From Bin5 sp965221145 (GTDB lineage: Bacteria > Chloroflexota > Anaerolineae > Caldilineales > Caldilineaceae): a stretch of DNA of 64,000 nt. Every line of letters starts with the position of its first letter. Position 1 is the stretch's first letter. Shown here in pieces: positions 7,336-15,179 of this stretch. The notes under the pieces are model-generated. The model ran no database searches. It was not told the DNA's origin and worked only from the letters and a program-made list of their open reading frames with translations. A program made the translations under genes and the position numbers. The stretch spans positions 4,402,001 to 4,466,000 of the forward strand of contig OZ244877.1 of NCBI GenBank assembly GCA_965221145.1. The letters are read 5' to 3'.

Positions 7336-8205
7336 ATGGCCAAAGTGACTCACGCTTCGCCGGGTGCGCCGTTCCGCCCCCGCCAAGTGCGCGAACATGC
7401 GGTCGGCGAGGGCGAAAAGATGCGGTCGGCTCGGCGTTCGGCCCTGGTCACCGGCGCCGGGCGCGGCATCGGGCGCGGTATCGCGCTGGCGCTGGCAGAA
7501 GCCGGGTGGGCGGTGGTGATCAACTACCGCGGCAATGCGGCGACGGCGAACGAGACGGCCGGACTGGTGACGGAGGCGGGCGGCGACGCGCTGGTGGTGC
7601 AGGCCGATATCGGCGTCGCCGCGGACCGGGCGCGCCTGGTGCAGGCGGCGCTCGAACGCTTCGGGCAGATCGATCTGCTGGTGAACAACGCCGGAATGGC
7701 GCCGCGCACGCGCATGGATATTCTGAAAACGACCGAAGCCTCCTACGACGAGGTGATGAACGTCAATCTGAAAGGGCCGTTCTTCCTGACGCAGCTGGTG
7801 GCGCGGACGATGCTGGAGCGGCTGGAGACGGGAGCCGACAGTGCGCGTGCGCCGCAGATCATCAACATCGGCTCGATCAGCGCGTACACGAGCAGCCCGG
7901 CGCGCGGCGAATACTGCATCTCCAAGGCCGGCGTCGCCATGATGACGCTCCTGTTCGCCGACCGGCTGGCGGAGAACGGGATCAACGTCTGTGAGGTGCG
8001 CCCGGGCATCGTCGAGACGGACATGACGAGCGCGGTCAAGGAGAAGTACGATAATTTAATCGGCGACGGCCTGACCCCGATTCGCCGCTGGGGTCAGCCG
8101 GAGGACGTGGGCAAAGCGGTCGTCGCCCTGGCCGAGGGGCTGTTCCCCTTCTCGACCGGCGCAGTCCTGAATGTCGACGGCGGGTTTCATATGCACCGGT
8201 TGTGA
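7336..8205 (+). CDS. SDR family NAD(P)-dependent oxidoreductase
   Basis: This is a classical short-chain dehydrogenase with a TGAGRGIGRGIAL cofactor loop, the NNAGMA motif, a catalytic Ser in INIGSISAY and YCISK as the catalytic Tyr-x-x-x-Lys. It probably oxidises or reduces a sugar acid in the surrounding pathway. The 289-residue reading starts at ATG 7336, five bases after the hydrolase stop, with GGGGGCGGAG upstream. The first ~29 residues (MAKVTHASPGAPFRPRQV...) are not part of the SDR fold and are encoded by palindromic element copy B. An internal ATG at 7420, which lies inside the same repeat, would start the protein directly before the Rossmann fold (MRSARRSALVTGAG). Which start is used is uncertain. 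Confidence 0.9.
   Translation: MAKVTHASPGAPFRPRQVREHAVGEGEKMRSARRSALVTGAGRGIGRGIALALAEAGWAVVINYRGNAATANETAGLVTEAGGDALVVQADIGVAADRARLVQAALERFGQIDLLVNNAGMAPRTRMDILKTTEASYDEVMNVNLKGPFFLTQLVARTMLERLETGADSARAPQIINIGSISAYTSSPARGEYCISKAGVAMMTLLFADRLAENGINVCEVRPGIVETDMTSAVKEKYDNLIGDGLTPIRRWGQPEDVGKAVVALAEGLFPFSTGAVLNVDGGFHMHRL
7376..7413 (+). repeat. Palindromic element copy B (AAGTG...GTC hairpin)
   Basis: The outer stem GCCCCCGCC (7376-7384) faces GGCGAGGGC (7405-7413) with one mismatch. The interior starts AAGTG, has an inner stem CGC/GCG around GAACAT, and ends GTC. The inner pair differs from copy A (CCC/GGG) yet still pairs. Flanking bases on both sides (for example GATGCGGTCGGCTC after it) are shared with copy C, so B and C form a longer repeat of about 70 bp. 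Confidence 0.7.
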
Positions 8206-8210
8206 GCGGC

Positions 8211-8238
8211 AGTGGTTAGTGGTCAGTGGCTAGTAGAC
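8211..8238 (+). repeat. Heptamer tandem repeat (AGTGGNN type)
   Basis: Four 7-bp units in exact register (AGTGGTT, AGTGGTC, AGTGGCT, AGTAGAC) fill the gap between the SDR stop and the ribosome site of the next gene. Confidence 0.75.
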
Positions 8239-8256
8239 AAAGGGAGACTCAATCGT

Positions 8257-9090
8257 ATGCAACTGATCGTTTTCAGCAAGATGCTCCAGGAGAAGGGCAT
8301 TACGGAACTGATCGATCTGGCGCAGCGGCAAGGCTACAACGGCTATGACCTGGCGGTGCGGCCCGGCCATCCGGTCAACCCGGACAACGCGGCCACTGCT
8401 TTGCCCCAGGCCCAGGCGCAGATGGCGCAGGCCGGCTTGCGCATCGGCATGGTTACGGGCAATTTCGATCTGCTGACGGCGGACCATCCACTGGCGGAGC
8501 CGCTGCTGGCCGCGATGGACGCGGCGGATGTGCGACTGCTGAAGCTGGGCTATTTCAAGTTCGAGCCGCAGACGATGGACTACTGGGAGCAGGTGGAGAG
8601 CGTGCGGCGGGCCTTTGCCGCTTGGGAAAAGCTGGCCCGCGTCTACAACGTCAAAATCTGCTATCACACGCACTCGCACTACTGCATGGGGCTGAACGCG
8701 GCCGCGCTGATGCACCTGCTGCGCGACTTCGATCCGGCCTGTCTGGGCGCGTATCTCGACCCCGGCCATTTCGCGGTCGACGGCGAGCCGTTCGATTTCG
8801 GGCTGGCGATGGCGCGCCCCTATCTGAGCATCCTCTCGATGAAGGATGTCCTGATTGAGCGCGTCGCCAGGAACGGCCACGGCGCGGCCAGGACGCGCTG
8901 GGTGGCCGCCGGCGAGGGGATCGTCGACTGGACGGCCGTTTTCGCCGAACTGCGCCGCATCCGCTACGACGGTTTTCTGTCGATTCATTGCGAGTACGAA
9001 CTCGACGACGGCGCGGACTGGTTCGACACGTTTGTGCGCGAGGTGGCGTTCTTCCGCAGGATGAGAGAGAGCGCTTTTCACCCCGCGTAG
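8257..9090 (+). CDS. Sugar phosphate isomerase/epimerase (TIM barrel)
   Basis: The 277-residue protein is another xylose-isomerase-like TIM-barrel enzyme. It shows MQLIVFSKMLQEKGITELIDLAQRQGYNGYDLAV at the start, VKICYHTHSHYCMGLN with metal-binding His residues, LGAYLDPGHFAVDGEPF, LSILSMKDVL and a final FLSIHCEYELDDGADW strand. The start at 8257 follows an AGGGAGA site; the upstream GTG at 8212 lies in the heptamer repeat and is rejected. It was probably the last gene of the first metabolic run before the ATPase module. The reaction is unknown but is expected to be isomerisation or epimerisation of a keto-sugar or sugar acid. Confidence 0.85.
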   Translation: MQLIVFSKMLQEKGITELIDLAQRQGYNGYDLAVRPGHPVNPDNAATALPQAQAQMAQAGLRIGMVTGNFDLLTADHPLAEPLLAAMDAADVRLLKLGYFKFEPQTMDYWEQVESVRRAFAAWEKLARVYNVKICYHTHSHYCMGLNAAALMHLLRDFDPACLGAYLDPGHFAVDGEPFDFGLAMARPYLSILSMKDVLIERVARNGHGAARTRWVAAGEGIVDWTAVFAELRRIRYDGFLSIHCEYELDDGADWFDTFVREVAFFRRMRESAFHPA

Positions 9091-9113
9091 ATTGAGTAAG
9101 GAGACTCAAGCAG

Positions 9114-10250
9114 ATGATAAGAAGACTTAAAGTAAAAGGTCTGAATCACCGGATTGATATCGACCGTGAGTTCAATGAAGACCTGAACATCATTACCGGC
9201 AAGAATGGGTCGGGTAAGACGACAGTGCTGAAATTACTCTGGTACCTGATCAGCGGGAATCTTGAACGAACGATCTTAGAAATTCCGTTTCGAAATGTTT
9301 CAGTTGATACGGATTCATTTATCTTGGCAATTGACCGTGGTTTATCTGGCAAGATCACTCTAACAACACTTCTCCTAAAGGATGTACAAAAGACCGGGAC
9401 TGTTGAACAGCTAGACGAGACGCTGAAAGAACTGAACAAGCGCATCGTCCGCACGACAAAAAGGAGTCTATTCTTTCCCACATTCAGAAGAATTGAAGGC
9501 GGCTTTTCCGGTCTCAGCGATGTTGACCTATTGGATAGAGCAACGACTTCGGGGCCGGAAGCGTTTCAATCTTCATTGGAAAGGTTCTCATCTAATATCT
9601 CCACCAACGGCCACAGGTTCATCGCTTCAATTTCAACCAATGATATTGGCATACTGCTGACACAGAAATACGCCGATATTAACACAGAGATCAGAGACCG
9701 CCAGTCGCGGCTACTAAAAGAAATTTCACAGAAATTCCAAGCCACCCCTAGTGATGTAATAAGCTGGGAAAAATCTCGGTCTGTGCCCTCCGTACTGACC
9801 GACATTCAAGAGGTTGCCGAGGAGAGCGAGCGGCTGCTCAAGCCGTTTATGGTGCTATCCGAGCTTACTCGGAGCATCTTGCAGTATCAGGCAATTCAAG
9901 TCGTCGGACAAAATGCCCGTGGTGAAACTACAAAGGGGATTACCCTGGGAGAAGGAACGGACGGCATGGCTCTTGAGGCAGCAAAGGAGGCTATCGCATC
10001 GGACAAACTCTCCGCCGGAGAGAAACAGATGCTCAGTTTTCTGTGTTACAACGCATTCAGCGAGAATGCCGCTATTTTCATTGATGAACCGGAGTTAAGC
10101 CTGCACGTGGACTGGCAGAGGCTCCTGCTGCCGACGTTGCTGGAACAGGGGACCGGGAATCAGTTTTTCATTGCCACACATTCACCCTTCATCTATGCAA
10201 AGTATCCTGACAAGGAAATTCTGTTGGGTGACGATCGAGGAGCAAGTTAG
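9114..10250 (+). CDS. AAA/ABC-type ATPase, PARIS AriA-like defence protein
   Basis: The 378-residue protein is an OLD/ABC-like ATPase of the AAA_15/AAA_21 group. It has a Walker A motif GKNGSGKTT (near residue 30), the ABC-like signature LSAGEKQMLSF, Walker B AAIFIDEPELSLH and an H-loop ATHSPFIY near the C-terminus. It overlaps the next gene, a DUF4435 protein, by one base (TAGTG). ATPase + DUF4435 pairs are the composition of the PARIS anti-phage system (AriA + AriB), in which the ATPase assembly holds and releases a toxic nuclease. The gene has clearly lower GC and different codon use from the enzymes on either side, consistent with transfer into the catabolic cluster. Its length is at the short end for AriA, and assignment to PARIS rather than a related ATPase-TOPRIM system is inference. 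Confidence 0.82.
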   Translation: MIRRLKVKGLNHRIDIDREFNEDLNIITGKNGSGKTTVLKLLWYLISGNLERTILEIPFRNVSVDTDSFILAIDRGLSGKITLTTLLLKDVQKTGTVEQLDETLKELNKRIVRTTKRSLFFPTFRRIEGGFSGLSDVDLLDRATTSGPEAFQSSLERFSSNISTNGHRFIASISTNDIGILLTQKYADINTEIRDRQSRLLKEISQKFQATPSDVISWEKSRSVPSVLTDIQEVAEESERLLKPFMVLSELTRSILQYQAIQVVGQNARGETTKGITLGEGTDGMALEAAKEAIASDKLSAGEKQMLSFLCYNAFSENAAIFIDEPELSLHVDWQRLLLPTLLEQGTGNQFFIATHSPFIYAKYPDKEILLGDDRGAS

Positions 10251-11029
10251 TGCCGACGCCGTCCCCCACGGTAGACGAGTTGGTCGCTGCGCTTCGTCGA
10301 TCCGCACTACCAACGGTTGTTGTTGAAGGCCAAGATGATATGCGCATCTATCGCTGGGTAGAAGAGCGCCTTGGCAGCCGAACCGCTAATGTACTGCCTA
10401 CGGGTGGTAGAGAGAATCTACTTTGCGTTTATGAGAAGAGGCACGAATTCGCTGATCTACCGGTTGCTTTTGTCGCCGACAGGGATATGTGGCTGTTCTC
10501 AGGGATTCCGTCAGACTACGATGGGGTGATTTGGACGGAAGGGTATAGCATTGAGAATGACCTGTATGCAAGCGCTGAACTGGAGAAGTTGCTGGATAGC
10601 GAGGAAGTACAGGAACATCAGCAACTTCTGGGTGCCATTGTCGAATGGTTTGCATTTGAAGTTGAAGAGTGTTTAGCGGGAAGGCCCTATGAGGTCAAGA
10701 ATCACTCCAATCAAGTTGTCCCGCTTGGACAAACACAAATGGACGAGGATTTTCGCAAAACCCGCGGATTTCATCCGCCCGGTGAAGAGATCCATCGACA
10801 AATCAGAGAAGCATATCAGCTTCAACTACGAGGCAAGCAGCTTTTCCAAATGCTGGTCCGCTTTCTCAGCGCGTCTGACCGGCCTATCAAGCATAGAACT
10901 GCTGGGCTGCACGAGATTGCATTCAAAATGACCCCTTCTCACCCATTAATGAGTCGATTGATACAAGAGATCGCGCGAACAATTGCAGATCAGAAATCCG
11001 CTCTACAGCACCCCAAGCCATCGCAGTAG
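10250..11029 (+). CDS. DUF4435 protein, PARIS AriB-like TOPRIM effector
   Basis: The 259-residue protein matches the DUF4435 pattern, a TOPRIM-like nuclease fold: VVVEGQDDMRIYRWVEE supplies the catalytic Glu near residue 26, and PVAFVADRDMWLF supplies the Asp-x-Asp-type motif, followed by WTEGYSIENDLY. In PARIS the DUF4435 partner AriB is the effector that attacks host tRNA when phage anti-restriction proteins are sensed. Translation starts at a GTG that overlaps the ATPase stop, with CGAGGAG upstream, so the two proteins are coupled. GC content is low, as in its partner. No third gene of the system is seen on either side. The toxicity mechanism is inferred from the family only. Confidence 0.8.
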   Translation: MPTPSPTVDELVAALRRSALPTVVVEGQDDMRIYRWVEERLGSRTANVLPTGGRENLLCVYEKRHEFADLPVAFVADRDMWLFSGIPSDYDGVIWTEGYSIENDLYASAELEKLLDSEEVQEHQQLLGAIVEWFAFEVEECLAGRPYEVKNHSNQVVPLGQTQMDEDFRKTRGFHPPGEEIHRQIREAYQLQLRGKQLFQMLVRFLSASDRPIKHRTAGLHEIAFKMTPSHPLMSRLIQEIARTIADQKSALQHPKPSQ

Positions 11030-11064
11030 ACAGCGAAAATTTTTCGAGCTGAAAGGATCGCACT

Positions 11065-11901
11065 TTGCCTTACCCCTACCCACTCGTATTCAGCACGCTG
11101 GGCACGCCGGATTGGTCGCTGGCGCGCGCCGCGGAACAGGCGGTGGCCGACGGCTACGCCGGGCTGGAAATCCGTATCCTGGACGGTGGGGTGATCTCGC
11201 CGCATCTGCCCGCAGAGCGGCGCGCGGCCATTCGCAGCCTGTTGAAGCGGCACGGGCTGGTCATCGCCGGCATCGGCGCGTCCACCCGCTTCTCCTCACC
11301 GGACGCGGACGACCGCGCCCAACAGCTGGCAGACCTGCGCGCCTATGTGGCGCTGGCCAACGATCTGGAGGCGCCGAACGTGCGCACGTTCGGCGGCGGC
11401 CCGTCCGAGGGCCAGACGATGGCGGAGGTGATCGATCTGGTCGCCAACAGCCTGGCGGAGGCGGCGCCCGATGCCGAACGCCACGGCGTCACCATCTGCC
11501 TGGAGACGCATGACGCCTTTTGCCGGGGGGAGGAGGTGGCGGGCGTGCTGCGCCAGGTGGATTCACCGTACATCAAAGCGATCTGGGACGTTCATCACCC
11601 CTACCGGATGGGCGAAGCGGTCGAGGACACCTGGAACTTCATCGGCGCACGGCTGGCGCACGTCCACATCAAGGACGCGCAACGCCGGGAGGACGGAAGC
11701 TGGGAATTGAAGCTGATGGGCGAAGGCGAAGTCCCCTGCCGGGAGATCATCCACCTGATCGCGTCCAAGGGTTACGACGGCTATCTCTGCGCCGAGTGGG
11801 AGAAGAAGTGGCATCCGGCAATCGAGGAGCCGGAGATCGCCCTACCCCAGCATGCACGGGTTCTGCGTCAGTGGATGGCGGAGGAAGTTTTTAGTTTGTA
11901 G
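11065..11901 (+). CDS. Sugar phosphate isomerase/epimerase (TIM barrel)
   Basis: A 278-residue xylose-isomerase-like protein. It shows LVFSTLGTPDWSLARAAEQAVADGYAGLEIRI, VTICLETHDAFCRGEEVAGVL (metal Glu and His), IKAIWDVHHPYRMGE, ARLAHVHIKDAQR and the terminal GYLCAEWEKKWHP strand. The start is a TTG at 11065 with GAAAGGA seven bases before it; no ATG fits the homologous N-terminus. The last codons (EEVFSL) run into an AGTTTTT heptamer repeat. With the genes at 1490, 3428, 8257 and 13074 it makes five related barrels within 13 kb, which points to a pathway with several keto-sugar or inosose intermediates. Confidence 0.85.
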   Translation: MPYPYPLVFSTLGTPDWSLARAAEQAVADGYAGLEIRILDGGVISPHLPAERRAAIRSLLKRHGLVIAGIGASTRFSSPDADDRAQQLADLRAYVALANDLEAPNVRTFGGGPSEGQTMAEVIDLVANSLAEAAPDAERHGVTICLETHDAFCRGEEVAGVLRQVDSPYIKAIWDVHHPYRMGEAVEDTWNFIGARLAHVHIKDAQRREDGSWELKLMGEGEVPCREIIHLIASKGYDGYLCAEWEKKWHPAIEEPEIALPQHARVLRQWMAEEVFSL

Positions 11902-11913
11902 TTTTTAGTGACG
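11886..11913 (+). repeat. Heptamer tandem repeat (AGTTTTT type)
   Basis: Four units in 7-bp register (AGTTTTT, AGTTTGT, AGTTTTT, AGTGACG) span the stop codon of the preceding isomerase gene. Confidence 0.75.
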
Positions 11914-11989
11914 TCATACTTTTGAGTTGGGTACAGTTACTCAAGACCGGAAACCAATAGCTGGAAACCATGTGGCGAGTGGGGTTGCA

Positions 11990-13003
11990 ATGCACATGCA
12001 GAAGCCAAAAGGGCTGTACCTGCTGGGGGAAAGCGCCTTTGCCCGCATCTACGGGCCGGATTCGCGCCGCGATATCGAAGCGCAGGTGGAGATCGTCGCG
12101 CCGCTGCAAACGGCAGAATCCGTCGCACAAGACCGATCGGCGCTGGCGGATGTCACGCTGATCTTCTCCGGCTGGGGCATGGCGCGCGTGGACGAAGCAT
12201 TCCTCGACGCCGCGCCCAATCTGGAGGCGATCTTCTATGCCGCGGGCACGGTCCACTATTTTGTGACCGACGCGCTGTGGGAGCGGAGCGTGCGCCTGAC
12301 CAGCGGGTACGGCGCCAATGCGGAATTTGTGGCGCCGTTCACCCTGGCGCAGATTATCCTCAGCCTGAAACGCGTCTGGCATTTCGCCAACAAACTCCGC
12401 AGCGAGGAGAGCTACGACCCGGATAACAAGGAGACGCTGGCGGGCCTTTACAGCGGCGTCGTCGGCCTGATCTCGCTGGGGCAGGTTGGCCGCCGGGTCG
12501 CCCGCCTGCTGCAAGAGACGCTCCCCGTGCGCGTTCTGGCTTACGACCCGTTCCTGACGCCGGAGACGGCCGCGGCGTTGAACGTGGAGCCGGTCGGGCT
12601 GGACGAACTGTTCCGCAACTGCGATGTGGTCTCGCTGCATACGCCCTGGCTGCCGCAGACGGTCGGCATGATCACCGGCGCGCACCTGGCCTCGATGAGG
12701 GCGAACGCCACATTTATCAACACCGCGCGCGGCGCGGTCGTACACGAGCCGGAGATGATCGCCGTCCTCCAACAGCGCCCGGACCTGTTCGCCCTGCTCG
12801 ATGTCACATACCCGGAACCACCGGCGGCCGGTTCGCCTCTCTACAGCCTGCCCAACGTACTCCTCACGCCCCACATCGCCGGCGCGCACAACACCGAGTG
12901 CCTGCGCATGGGCCGCATGATGGTGGCGGAGTTGACCCGTTATCTGGCGGGGGAACGCATGGAGTACGAAATCACGCAAGAGACGCTGCCGCTGTTGGCC
13001 TGA
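11990..13003 (+). CDS. D-2-hydroxyacid dehydrogenase family protein
   Basis: This 337-residue protein has the two-domain layout of D-isomer-specific 2-hydroxyacid dehydrogenases. Its NAD-binding loop is GLISLGQVGRRVARLL, the catalytic Arg lies in FINTARGAVVHE, the Glu in LLDVTYPEPPAAGSPL and the His in LLTPHIAGAHN. The family reduces 2-keto acids or oxidises D-2-hydroxy acids, here plausibly a sugar-derived acid. The ATG at 11990 was chosen because the upstream start at 11927 would add repeat-like sequence. It lies in the same orientation as, and close to, the next isomerase-like gene, so it probably belongs to the same transcript. Confidence 0.87.
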   Translation: MHMQKPKGLYLLGESAFARIYGPDSRRDIEAQVEIVAPLQTAESVAQDRSALADVTLIFSGWGMARVDEAFLDAAPNLEAIFYAAGTVHYFVTDALWERSVRLTSGYGANAEFVAPFTLAQIILSLKRVWHFANKLRSEESYDPDNKETLAGLYSGVVGLISLGQVGRRVARLLQETLPVRVLAYDPFLTPETAAALNVEPVGLDELFRNCDVVSLHTPWLPQTVGMITGAHLASMRANATFINTARGAVVHEPEMIAVLQQRPDLFALLDVTYPEPPAAGSPLYSLPNVLLTPHIAGAHNTECLRMGRMMVAELTRYLAGERMEYEITQETLPLLA

Positions 13004-13073
13004 TGCGGAACTGGGACGCCTGGGGCGCGCTCTGGCCCCCATGGGCGGGTCTCCGCCGCCGACAGGAGCGCCA

Positions 13074-13862
13074 ATGTTTTTGCCCGGACTCGTCTCGATC
13101 ACGTTTCGCCAACTCGCCGTGGCTGAGATCATCGCCCTGGTGACGCAGGCCGGTCTGGCCGCGGTCGAATGGGGTGGCGATATTCACGCCCCGCACGGGG
13201 ATGAAGCGCAGGCGCGGGCCATCGCGCGCATGGGCGCCGAAGCCGGTCTGCGCGTGGCGGCCTACGGCTCCTACTACCGCGCCGGCCACGCCGAAAGCGG
13301 CCCATTCGAGGCGGTGCTGGCCTCGGCGGTGGCGCTGGGCGCGCCGCTCATTCGCGTATGGGCCGGACGCCAGGGCAGCGGCAGCGCTGACAAGACCTAC
13401 TTCCAGAATGTTGTGGCCGATAGCCGCCGCATCGCCGACCTGGCCCAAGCGGCGCAGATCGGCATCGTCTACGAATTTCACGGCAACACGCTCACCGACA
13501 CGAACGCGGCGGCCGTGCGTCTCCTGCAAGCGGTGGACCATGCCAATGTGCGTTCTCTATGGCAGCCGCCCCGCTACGCAACGCGGTCCAGCAACCTAGC
13601 CGGATTGGAAGCGCTGCGGCCCTGGCTGGAGAATCTCCATGTCTTCCACTGGCATCAGCAGAGCGGCGAGCGCCGCCCTCTGGCAGAGGGAGAGGCGCAC
13701 TGGCTGGACTATCTGGCGCAGGCGTCGCGTTTGAACTCGACACGCGATCACGTGCATTACGCCCTGCTGGAGTTCGTCCAGGACGACGCGCCGGAGGCGT
13801 TCCTGCGCGATGCCGCGACGCTCTTACAGTGGCTCATGCCGAGTCGCTGCACCGGCCACTGA
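13074..13862 (+). CDS. Sugar phosphate isomerase/epimerase (TIM barrel)
   Basis: The 262-residue protein is a fifth xylose-isomerase-like barrel: FLPGLVSITFRQLAVAEIIALVTQAGLAAVEWGGDIHAPHGD, LIRVWAGRQGS, IGIVYEFHGNTLTDT (metal-binding Glu and His), VRSLWQPPRY and LENLHVFHWHQQ. The sequence HVFHW in place of HVHI/VKD is a recognisable subfamily variant. The start at 13074 has an AGGAG site nine bases upstream. It is followed 15 bp later by the methyltransferase gene. Confidence 0.83.
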   Translation: MFLPGLVSITFRQLAVAEIIALVTQAGLAAVEWGGDIHAPHGDEAQARAIARMGAEAGLRVAAYGSYYRAGHAESGPFEAVLASAVALGAPLIRVWAGRQGSGSADKTYFQNVVADSRRIADLAQAAQIGIVYEFHGNTLTDTNAAAVRLLQAVDHANVRSLWQPPRYATRSSNLAGLEALRPWLENLHVFHWHQQSGERRPLAEGEAHWLDYLAQASRLNSTRDHVHYALLEFVQDDAPEAFLRDAATLLQWLMPSRCTGH

Positions 13863-13877
13863 CCACAATACAACCCT

Positions 13878-15179
13878 ATGTCCCACCTCCACCAGCACGT
13901 CCTCACCGACCGGGATAGTTCTCGCCCCGCCCTTGCGCTCATGATCCGCCCCTGGGCGCCGGTCGCGGTGAATGAAGATGTGCGCCTGGTGTTGGGGGAT
14001 AGTGAGTGTGCGGCGCGCGCGGCGGTCTGGGTGGAGATCAGCTATGGGCTGAAGGACGCGCCGCTGACGTACCTGCGCCACATCCTGCAAGCTGACGATT
14101 GGCATTGCGCCGAACAGATCGAACAGCTGCTCAACGGCGAGACCCCCTACGCGACATGGCGCAGCGGCTGTCCACCGGCGCTGCTGATGGCGCGCCCCGG
14201 CGCGGCTGACGCGCAAGGCAACCCGACCTTTCAGATGACGCTACAGCTGACTGTCAGCGGCCTCACCGACAGCGGGCAGCCGGACGGCTCCGCGATCACG
14301 CTCACCTTGGACCGGATCAGCGGCGACGAGCTTCTGCGCTTCGGCGAGGCGTTCGACCGGGAACTGCGCCAGGCGCTGGAACAGCGGCGGCCAGCGCCCA
14401 GTGATCAGTTTCCTGCCAATGCAATGGCGACGCCGCCCGGCCTGGAGGTGAATGCCTTCAGCAGCCGCGTCAACGCGGCTGCCTACGACGCGCTCGGTAC
14501 GGACTACACACACGACTACCTGTCCGAACCGTTCTTTCACGAGGCGTTCGAGGGCTGGCTGGAGGCATTGCCCGCCAATGGCCGCGTCTTGGAGATCGGC
14601 TGCGGACATGGCGAGCCGATCGCGGCCGCGCTGACAGCCGCGGGCCGGCGCGTGACCGGCATCGACCCGTCAGCGACGATGATCGCCCAGGCCCGATGCG
14701 GCGCGCCGGAGGGAGACTTCCGCCAGTTGGCATTGGCGGAACTGGACGAGACGGACGCCTTCGACGGGGCATGCTGCTTCTTTTCTATTCTGTGCATGGA
14801 CCCCATCGAACTGCGGATTGGCCTGGCGCGGCTGCACAGGGCTCTGAAAGCGGATGCGCCTCTGTTGATCGTCTCCGGCGTGCCGGATCTGTTCACGCGC
14901 ACATCGCCCCTGCGCAGCGTGCAGGGACGAACTACGTGGGAATGGACGTATGATCACGAAGACATGGCCGCCGTCCTGACCGAGCGCGGGCAATGGCAGG
15001 TTGGCGCGCCGGCGCTTCTCTATTACGATCCAGACACGCTGAAGCGAAGCGAGTTAATTGATTTAGACCAGGCGACGGCCGACTTGCGCGCTCGGACTGT
15101 AAAGGGCGTCTATGCGCTCATCGCCCACCGGACAGAAGTAGCTAGTAGTGTAACAGACAAGATTTGTCGGACAGAGTGA
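13878..15179 (+). CDS. Class I SAM-dependent methyltransferase with N-terminal extension; end altered by IS630
   Basis: The 433-residue reading has a methyltransferase domain from about residue 195 onward: VLEIGCGHGEPIAAAL is motif I (SAM binding), VTGIDPSATMIAQAR is motif II, and DAFDGACCFFSILCM is a post-motif strand. The first ~190 residues have no recognised domain. The IS630 element is inserted at a TA dinucleotide three codons before what was probably the original stop: joining the two flanks gives ...TEVASG then TAG. The present protein therefore ends with about ten residues encoded by the IS (SSVTDKICRTE) and is otherwise complete. The substrate is unknown. Confidence 0.78.
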   Translation: MSHLHQHVLTDRDSSRPALALMIRPWAPVAVNEDVRLVLGDSECAARAAVWVEISYGLKDAPLTYLRHILQADDWHCAEQIEQLLNGETPYATWRSGCPPALLMARPGAADAQGNPTFQMTLQLTVSGLTDSGQPDGSAITLTLDRISGDELLRFGEAFDRELRQALEQRRPAPSDQFPANAMATPPGLEVNAFSSRVNAAAYDALGTDYTHDYLSEPFFHEAFEGWLEALPANGRVLEIGCGHGEPIAAALTAAGRRVTGIDPSATMIAQARCGAPEGDFRQLALAELDETDAFDGACCFFSILCMDPIELRIGLARLHRALKADAPLLIVSGVPDLFTRTSPLRSVQGRTTWEWTYDHEDMAAVLTERGQWQVGAPALLYYDPDTLKRSELIDLDQATADLRARTVKGVYALIAHRTEVASSVTDKICRTE

